Positions 59,165 to 64,000 of a stretch of 64,000 bases of DNA are shown here, one piece after another. Each line of letters begins with the position of its first letter. Position 1 is the stretch's first letter. The DNA lies in assembly GCA_964454005.1 (NCBI GenBank), contig CAYVQE010000006.1:1-64000 (forward strand), in the 5' to 3' direction. Origin of the DNA: CAYVQE01 sp964454005. Lineage in GTDB: Bacteria; Myxococcota; B64-G9. The notes below the pieces were generated by a model that worked only from the letters and a program-made list of their open reading frames with translations, was not told where the DNA came from and did not search any database. The translations under genes were made by a program, and so were the position numbers.

Positions 59165-59980
59165 ATGCGGCGAATTCTGTCGTCCATCACCTTCGGCCTG
59201 CTCTGCGCCTGGGCGGCTCTCGGGCTGGGAGCCGGCGCCTGCGCCGAGGCCGACATCGACGCCCGCTCGCTGGCCGAGGCGCTCAGCGAGGAGTTCACCG
59301 ATGGCATCGAGTTCGAAGACGGAACCACCGAGGAGGGACCCCCGCCCGAAGAGACGGCCGACGCGCCGCAGATCATGGGCATTGATGCCCCGACCTCGAT
59401 CGGCCCGGCCGAGCTGGGCTACAGCGGGCTGCAGCCCTACGAAGAGTGGTTCCCCATCACCCTCCAGGGCGGCCAGGATCTGGAAGGCCCCGGGGTCATC
59501 GGCGCGGTGGCCCACATCCGCCAGGCCAACAAAGACGACGCGTCCGAGCGCTACATCCGCATCGAGCCCGTGCCGCCCGACATCATCGGCTCCGATCTGA
59601 CGCTGCAGGTCAGGGTGAACTATCTGAGCGAGCTGGCTGACAACGCCTTCCACGTCCGGCTGGCCTTCCTGCTCGACGACGGCCGCCGCTCGGCTTTCTA
59701 CCCCTGGAACCTGATCACCCACCCCCGCCCCGGCGATTCGACGCGGGTGCCCATGTGCCCCTGCTCCGAAGCCGACATCCAGCTGCACGAACCCAGCGCC
59801 TGCATCGACACCGAGCTGATCACCGAGCTGGAGGTAGCCCCCTGCTCGCTGTGGTTCTCGCTAGCCGGCGACTTCGAGCACGACGAGCAGCGACTCTACC
59901 CCTCGGGGACCCACTTCTACCCATTCTGGTTGCCTGCAGCGGACGCCACAGGCTGCATGGTCGAGTACTGGTGTCTCTGA
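59165..59980 (+). CDS. Exported protein of unknown function, last gene of the tonB operon
   Basis: 271 residues from ATG 59165, preceded by GGGAGGAACGC. A signal segment leads to GAGAC, a plausible lipobox, then an acidic region of 40 residues and a beta-rich domain with six Cys toward the C-terminus (MCPCSEAD, SACID, ATGCMVEYWCL). No family recognised. It ends 13 bp before the convergent ion-channel gene. Confidence 0.65.
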   Translation: MRRILSSITFGLLCAWAALGLGAGACAEADIDARSLAEALSEEFTDGIEFEDGTTEEGPPPEETADAPQIMGIDAPTSIGPAELGYSGLQPYEEWFPITLQGGQDLEGPGVIGAVAHIRQANKDDASERYIRIEPVPPDIIGSDLTLQVRVNYLSELADNAFHVRLAFLLDDGRRSAFYPWNLITHPRPGDSTRVPMCPCSEADIQLHEPSACIDTELITELEVAPCSLWFSLAGDFEHDEQRLYPSGTHFYPFWLPAADATGCMVEYWCL

Positions 59981-59992
59981 GCTGGCGGCGGC

Positions 59993-61945
59993 TCAGCGGT
60001 CGTCTTCGGCCAGCACCACCAGGCTGTCGCCGGCCTGCAGGGTCAGCCGGCTGTTCTTGTCCGGGTTGAGCTCGACGCCGAAGTTGCGCTTGGGGTCGGC
60101 GGCCAGGGCGTGGCTGCGGTAGCCCAGGCAGATCTCGCGGTCGCGCTCGAGCGCCAGCGCCATCAGTTCGGCGAAGGAGACTTCGACCGGGAAGGTGTCG
60201 AAGTACAGCGCGGCCGGCTTGAGGTAGATCTCGGAGCCGTCCTCCTGGAAGATGTCGTCGTAGAGCTGCTTGATGCGCGGCTCCTCGCTGAGCTGGGCGA
60301 AGATCATGGTGATCAGCTTGTTGCTGATGATGAAGTCGTCGACGGTGGCCTGGCTGATCAGCTCCTGGTTCTCCGAGTCCAGGATCTGGGTGATGATCTT
60401 GGTCTTTCTCTGCTCCAGCGCCCCGCCGGCGTCGCGCACGATCTTGCGCATCAGCAGCAGGATGACCAGCGTCTCGGAGTCGGTCTTCTCGGGGTTGTCG
60501 CCCTCGCCCTGCGACAGGATGATGACGTTGTCGTAGCCGAAGGGCTCGAGCGCGCGCAGCTCGTCGAGGTCGAGCGGGTTGCCGGTCTTGAGCTGGATGA
60601 CCAGGTCGGGGTTGGCCTGGCGCAGCTCGGCCACCTCCTTGAACAGGCCATCGGTCGGTTCGCGAACCACGATGTCGATGGCCGAGCCCGCGGTCAAGTA
60701 ATCCGAATACTCGCCGATCATGATGTGGGCCACGTTGTGCCAGCCCAGGATCAGCTCGCGTTCCTCGGTCGCCTCGATTCGGCGCATCTCGAACGGCAGC
60801 TGCTGCGGGCTGGCCACCGGCCGGTCGGCGAAGTCGATGGTCGAGTCGTCCTCGGCCAGCAGCAACACCTCGTCGCCTTGCTCGAGCACCGCGTCTACCG
60901 GGGGCCGCAGCAGCAGCTCGCCCGAGGCCCGGCGGATGCCCATCGGCACCCCGTCCGGGAAACGGAACAAGCTGTCGTAGAAACGGATCCCGCGCCACTC
61001 GGCCCGGTAGAAGTACAGCTCGCCGCCGTCGAAGCTGAGGATCTCGTTGTAGACCACCGCCAGCCCGCTGGTGCGCGAGGTCTGCACCAGGATCTTGCCC
61101 AGGATGTCCCAGGAATCGACGCAGCAGATCAGCGGGTCGTCGAAGGTGTCGATCAGCGCCCGGCTGTCGGGGAAGAACAGCTCGGCCACGATGGCCAGCT
61201 CGTTGTCGCCCTCCTGGGCCTCGACCAGCGCCAGGATGGTCTTGATGACGATGGCGTCCGAGACGCGGCGCGCTTCTTCCGGGGCCTGGTCGGAGCAGGT
61301 GGCCAGCACGATCACCGACTTGGCCGCGGCCGCGTTGACCCGGCGCAAATTGGCGATGGTCGAGGTGTTGCCCTTGCGGGTGACGATGCGGGTGGTCTTG
61401 GCGTCGGCGATGTGGGTCTTGACCGCGTCGTCCATCTCCTCCTTGTCGCGGTCGGCCAGGATGACCACCGAGGCGTCGCGCTCGCTCTCGTTGGCCAGGA
61501 TCAGCTCGCGCAGGATGTCGAGCACCCGTTCGTTCCAGTTCAGGATCAAGGTCTGGCCGCTCTCGATCACCCGCGAGCGGCCCTTGCGGAACTCGTACAG
61601 GGTGGTGTTGAGCGCGGTGGTGATGAAGGCGATCAGCATGGAGAAGATGACCACCCCCATGATGCCGGCCACGATGATCGAGATCTTGAGCAACCAGCTG
61701 GCGTCGGTGTCCTCGCCCATGTTGCCCGGATCGGTCATGGCCAGAAACACCGACCAGATGTGGCTGAAGAAGTCCTCGAAGATGTCGACTTCGGGGAAGA
61801 TCAGCAGGACCACCCAGCGGATCAAAAGGGCCAGGGCCAGACAGACGAAGAACAGCGCCACCAGGCTGATGAACACCGAGATGCCGCCCTTGGACATGAA
61901 GTTCTCGAAGCGGTAGCGCAGCTTCTCGCGCAGGGCCCGGGCCAT
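59993..61945 (-). CDS. CASTOR/POLLUX/SYM8-type ion channel with RCK-like domains
   Basis: 650 residues from ATG 61945 (AAGGAGA upstream). Two or three membrane segments in the first 130 residues flank a pore-like loop (FFSHIWSVFLAMTDPGNMG). The large cytoplasmic part has two regulator-of-conductance type Rossmann units: ILNWNERVLDILRELILANE with VVILADRDKEEMDDAV, and a second copy near LILGWHNVAHIMIGEYSDYL. This is the bacterial version of plant CASTOR/POLLUX cation channels. The filter lacks TVGYG, as usual in this family. It is the last gene of a three-gene operon. Confidence 0.88.
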   Translation of the reverse strand: MARALREKLRYRFENFMSKGGISVFISLVALFFVCLALALLIRWVVLLIFPEVDIFEDFFSHIWSVFLAMTDPGNMGEDTDASWLLKISIIVAGIMGVVIFSMLIAFITTALNTTLYEFRKGRSRVIESGQTLILNWNERVLDILRELILANESERDASVVILADRDKEEMDDAVKTHIADAKTTRIVTRKGNTSTIANLRRVNAAAAKSVIVLATCSDQAPEEARRVSDAIVIKTILALVEAQEGDNELAIVAELFFPDSRALIDTFDDPLICCVDSWDILGKILVQTSRTSGLAVVYNEILSFDGGELYFYRAEWRGIRFYDSLFRFPDGVPMGIRRASGELLLRPPVDAVLEQGDEVLLLAEDDSTIDFADRPVASPQQLPFEMRRIEATEERELILGWHNVAHIMIGEYSDYLTAGSAIDIVVREPTDGLFKEVAELRQANPDLVIQLKTGNPLDLDELRALEPFGYDNVIILSQGEGDNPEKTDSETLVILLLMRKIVRDAGGALEQRKTKIITQILDSENQELISQATVDDFIISNKLITMIFAQLSEEPRIKQLYDDIFQEDGSEIYLKPAALYFDTFPVEVSFAELMALALERDREICLGYRSHALAADPKRNFGVELNPDKNSRLTLQAGDSLVVLAEDDR

Positions 61946-61994
61946 CGAGGTCTCCTTCTCGGGCGGGGGGAAATCGGGGGTGGAAAACGGACGC

Positions 61995-62954
61995 CTAGAT
62001 GAGGCCGTTGCGCTTGCGGTAGCGGATCTCGACCCGCTCGGCTTCCTCGGCCGGCAGGCCGATCTGCTCGGCGAAGCGCATCACCTCGGCGCGGCCGGCC
62101 TCGTCGGGCTCGCCGTTCGGGTAGGCCTCTTCCAGCCCCTGATCGATCACGTAGCGCTGGGCATAGCGCTTCAGCTCCTCGGCCCGGGCGGCTGGAATCT
62201 CCAGCCCCGCGGCCAGCTCGGCCAGGCGCTGGGCCTCCGCCGCGGCCAACTCGCGATCGATGCAGGCCAGGCCCCAGCCGATCATCAGCATGGTCTCGCG
62301 CACCGGCCCGCGGCCGGCCTCGGCCAGCTCGGCCTTCGACAGCGGCGGCCGGTTGGCCAGCTCGTCGACGCTGCCCAGCTCGGGCGGGATGAACTCCTGC
62401 AAGAAGGCCTTCTCGTCACCGGCCAGCCGGCCGTCGGCGCCGGCCACCTCGACCAGCATCCGCGCCAACAGACCCTTGTCGTACTTCTGCTGTACCGGTG
62501 CCTGCTGCAGCTGATTGGCGAAATCGGTCAGCACATCGCCGGCCGCCGCGGCCGCCATCCAGCCCCGCTTGGGATCATGGGCGAACTGGCCCTGCACACC
62601 CTGGAAGGCCGCCAGCACGGCTGCCTTCTTTTCGTCCTCGCTGTAGCGGTGCTCGACCCGGCTGCCGGCGGAGCTGGTCATCTCGCTGGCCACATCCCCG
62701 GCGACGCGACCGGCGATGCCGTAGCCCAGCGCGGAGCGCACCGCGCTGCGCACACCCCAGCGCAGGCGGTACATCAGGCCGCGCTTGGCCGCCTTCTTGG
62801 CCGCCGCCCCCAACCCGCGCCCGGACTGGATGCCCGCAGTGGTCTCGATGCGGGTGTCCGAGACCGGGCAGCGGAACACGCAGCGCATCACCGTTCCATC
62901 CTGCTCGGCCGACTCGATCAGCCCCTCGATGCTCTCATAGGTCACTTCCGGCAT
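61995..62954 (-). CDS. TerB-like helical protein, hypothetical
   Basis: 319 residues from ATG 62954, preceded by AGGAGGGATG. A short N-terminal unit (residues 1-40) with two Cys is followed by an Ala/Gly-rich helical part, and residues about 150-300 resemble a TerB/tellurite-resistance-like helical bundle with acidic metal-type motifs (VAGADGRLAGDEKAFLQEF, IDRELAAAEAQRLAELA). No membrane segment is clear. It lies between the lipoprotein and the channel gene, probably co-transcribed. Function unknown. Confidence 0.65.
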   Translation of the reverse strand: MPEVTYESIEGLIESAEQDGTVMRCVFRCPVSDTRIETTAGIQSGRGLGAAAKKAAKRGLMYRLRWGVRSAVRSALGYGIAGRVAGDVASEMTSSAGSRVEHRYSEDEKKAAVLAAFQGVQGQFAHDPKRGWMAAAAAGDVLTDFANQLQQAPVQQKYDKGLLARMLVEVAGADGRLAGDEKAFLQEFIPPELGSVDELANRPPLSKAELAEAGRGPVRETMLMIGWGLACIDRELAAAEAQRLAELAAGLEIPAARAEELKRYAQRYVIDQGLEEAYPNGEPDEAGRAEVMRFAEQIGLPAEEAERVEIRYRKRNGLI

Positions 62955-62988
62955 GGCTCATCCCTCCTGGACGAATGGGTGGCAATTG

Positions 62989-63957
62989 CTATTGGGGCAG
63001 GATCTGCATGTCGATGTCGATGGTGGTGGTCATGTTCTGCCGCTGGCCCTGGGCTCGGATCTCGACCTCCATGCTCATCGAGGTCGAGATATCGGAGGTC
63101 GGCACCAGCTCGGCGAGGTCGACCACGGTCTTGCCCGAGCCGCCGGACTTCAGCGCCACCAGCCGGGCGCTGGCGTCACCCATGCCCGGGGCCTCGATGT
63201 CCTGCGGCGGCGCCTCCTGCGCGATGTCGATGTGCATCTCGATGACATCGCCCTCGATGGCCTTCAGCTCGTAGGTCGCCTTCTGGGAGAACTTCAACAT
63301 CTCGTTCGACACCGGCTGGGTCACCAGCCAGCGCGCCCCCTCACCCACCGGCTTCTCCGGCAACGGGGCCGACATCTGCTCGATCTGGTTCTTCATCCGA
63401 TTGACCAGGTCCTTGAGCTGCGCCCCGGCGCCGGCCGGCACGCTGATGTCGGCCTTCTTGGTGAACCCGCGCGCGTCCACCAGCGCCCAGCCGCTCATGC
63501 CCTCGGTCTTCTTCAGCTCGGCGCGCATGGCCTCGACCATCCGCGGATCGGCGCCCGCGCTTTCGTCCAGCCCGGTCGAGGTCAGATCGAAGCGGTAGCG
63601 CAGCGAGCCGTCCGGGGTGACCTCCTGCGGCTCGACCTTCATCACCATGTGCACCGGCGGCAGCTCGGTGCGCGGCTGGTTCATCGCCCCCACCTGGATG
63701 GCCATGGCCATATCCATGATCATCTTGAAGGTCTGGGTCTCGGCCTTGGAAAAATCATAGCGCAGCTCACGGCGCGGCTCGGCCCCCGGCTCGATCAGCT
63801 CGACGCTGATCGCGGTGGGCACGGTCGAGACCGTGGTCGTTTCCGCGACCTCGCCCGCAGCCGGCTTCTCGGCCGCAGTCTGCTCGTCGACCTTCTCCTC
63901 GCAGCCCAGCAATGACAACACGGCCACCACGGCCAGCAGTTCGTTCGCCGTTCGCAT
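62989..63957 (-). CDS. Lipoprotein, DUF6263-like
   Basis: 322 residues from ATG 63957. Lipobox LLGC is followed by an acidic Ala/Glu/Thr linker and a beta-rich domain of repeated Met-rich strands (TFKMIMDMAMAIQVG, SMSMEVEIRAQGQRQNMTTT), with the DUF6263-like LRYRFDLTSTGLDE. The gene is 34 bp upstream of the TerB-like gene and opens the three-gene operon. Function unknown. Confidence 0.7.
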   Translation of the reverse strand: MRTANELLAVVAVLSLLGCEEKVDEQTAAEKPAAGEVAETTTVSTVPTAISVELIEPGAEPRRELRYDFSKAETQTFKMIMDMAMAIQVGAMNQPRTELPPVHMVMKVEPQEVTPDGSLRYRFDLTSTGLDESAGADPRMVEAMRAELKKTEGMSGWALVDARGFTKKADISVPAGAGAQLKDLVNRMKNQIEQMSAPLPEKPVGEGARWLVTQPVSNEMLKFSQKATYELKAIEGDVIEMHIDIAQEAPPQDIEAPGMGDASARLVALKSGGSGKTVVDLAELVPTSDISTSMSMEVEIRAQGQRQNMTTTIDIDMQILPQ

Positions 63958-64000
63958 CGAAATCCTCCGGATCGGTTGATGGTCAGCCCGACGGTACCGA

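Overview
The window is 64 kb of high-GC DNA from a Gram-negative bacterium. The inventory is what one expects of Myxococcota or related former Deltaproteobacteria: many lipoproteins with N-terminal lipoboxes, several very cysteine-rich secreted proteins with MopE-like and EGF-like repeats, a TIGR04551-like outer-membrane protein, a TonB-ExbBD system and a PocR-sigma54 regulator. This assignment rests on gene content only. Two runs of exactly 100 N (10174-10273 and 53393-53492) lie in low-complexity repeats, so this is a draft scaffold and both gap lengths are placeholders.

Left region, 1-10.5 kb, all on the minus strand. In transcription order it holds a PqqD-like protein with a long histone-H1-like Lys/Ala repeat tail (9586-10501), a 2294-residue lipoprotein of Ig-like repeats ending in an FG-GAP propeller (2472-9356), a 46-residue peptide with a lasso-leader-like KKxYxxPxI motif (2296-2436, too short for routine gene calling), an HprK-like kinase (1497-2264), an S26-peptidase-like/GNAT fusion (176-1243) and the start of another lipoprotein (1-148). 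A PqqD-type recognition domain, a small peptide and an HprK-like kinase in one array look like a ribosomally made peptide system. I could not match it to a described one, and it runs off the left edge. DNA from the edge to about 4.3 kb is visibly AT-richer than the rest.

10.5-24.3 kb is mainly metabolism on the minus strand: an aldehyde dehydrogenase with GlcD/GlcF-type 2-hydroxyacid oxidase subunits, electron-transfer flavoprotein etfBA with a strong terminator, a transaldolase-like enzyme with its own promoter, and a lysine operon lptM-like/dapA/dapB/FAH-family/dapL-like/folK whose genes overlap or nearly touch. An outer-membrane protein gene starts divergently from a MopE-like gene.

24.5-42.2 kb holds four Cys-rich secreted proteins (24517, 37261, 35775 and 40371 starts; the last two share a nearly identical 370-bp block). 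Between them are a left-handed beta-helix protein, a methyltransferase, a PocR-sigma54 activator, rsfS, a comF-family gene and an rqcH-like gene. A large imperfect palindrome lies at 30048-30170. 42.4-51.8 kb holds ftsK behind a consensus promoter, then a minus-strand overlapping operon ugd/epimerase-like (catalytic YxxxK replaced)/beta-CASP nuclease/rimO/lolA, and an SRAP gene.

52-60 kb is one plus-strand operon: exbB, exbD, tonB, a TonB-dependent receptor that itself carries a TonB-C-terminal-like domain, and three envelope proteins. The window closes with a minus-strand operon of a lipoprotein, a TerB-like protein and a CASTOR/POLLUX-type ion channel. No rRNA, tRNA, CRISPR array or insertion sequence was recognised.
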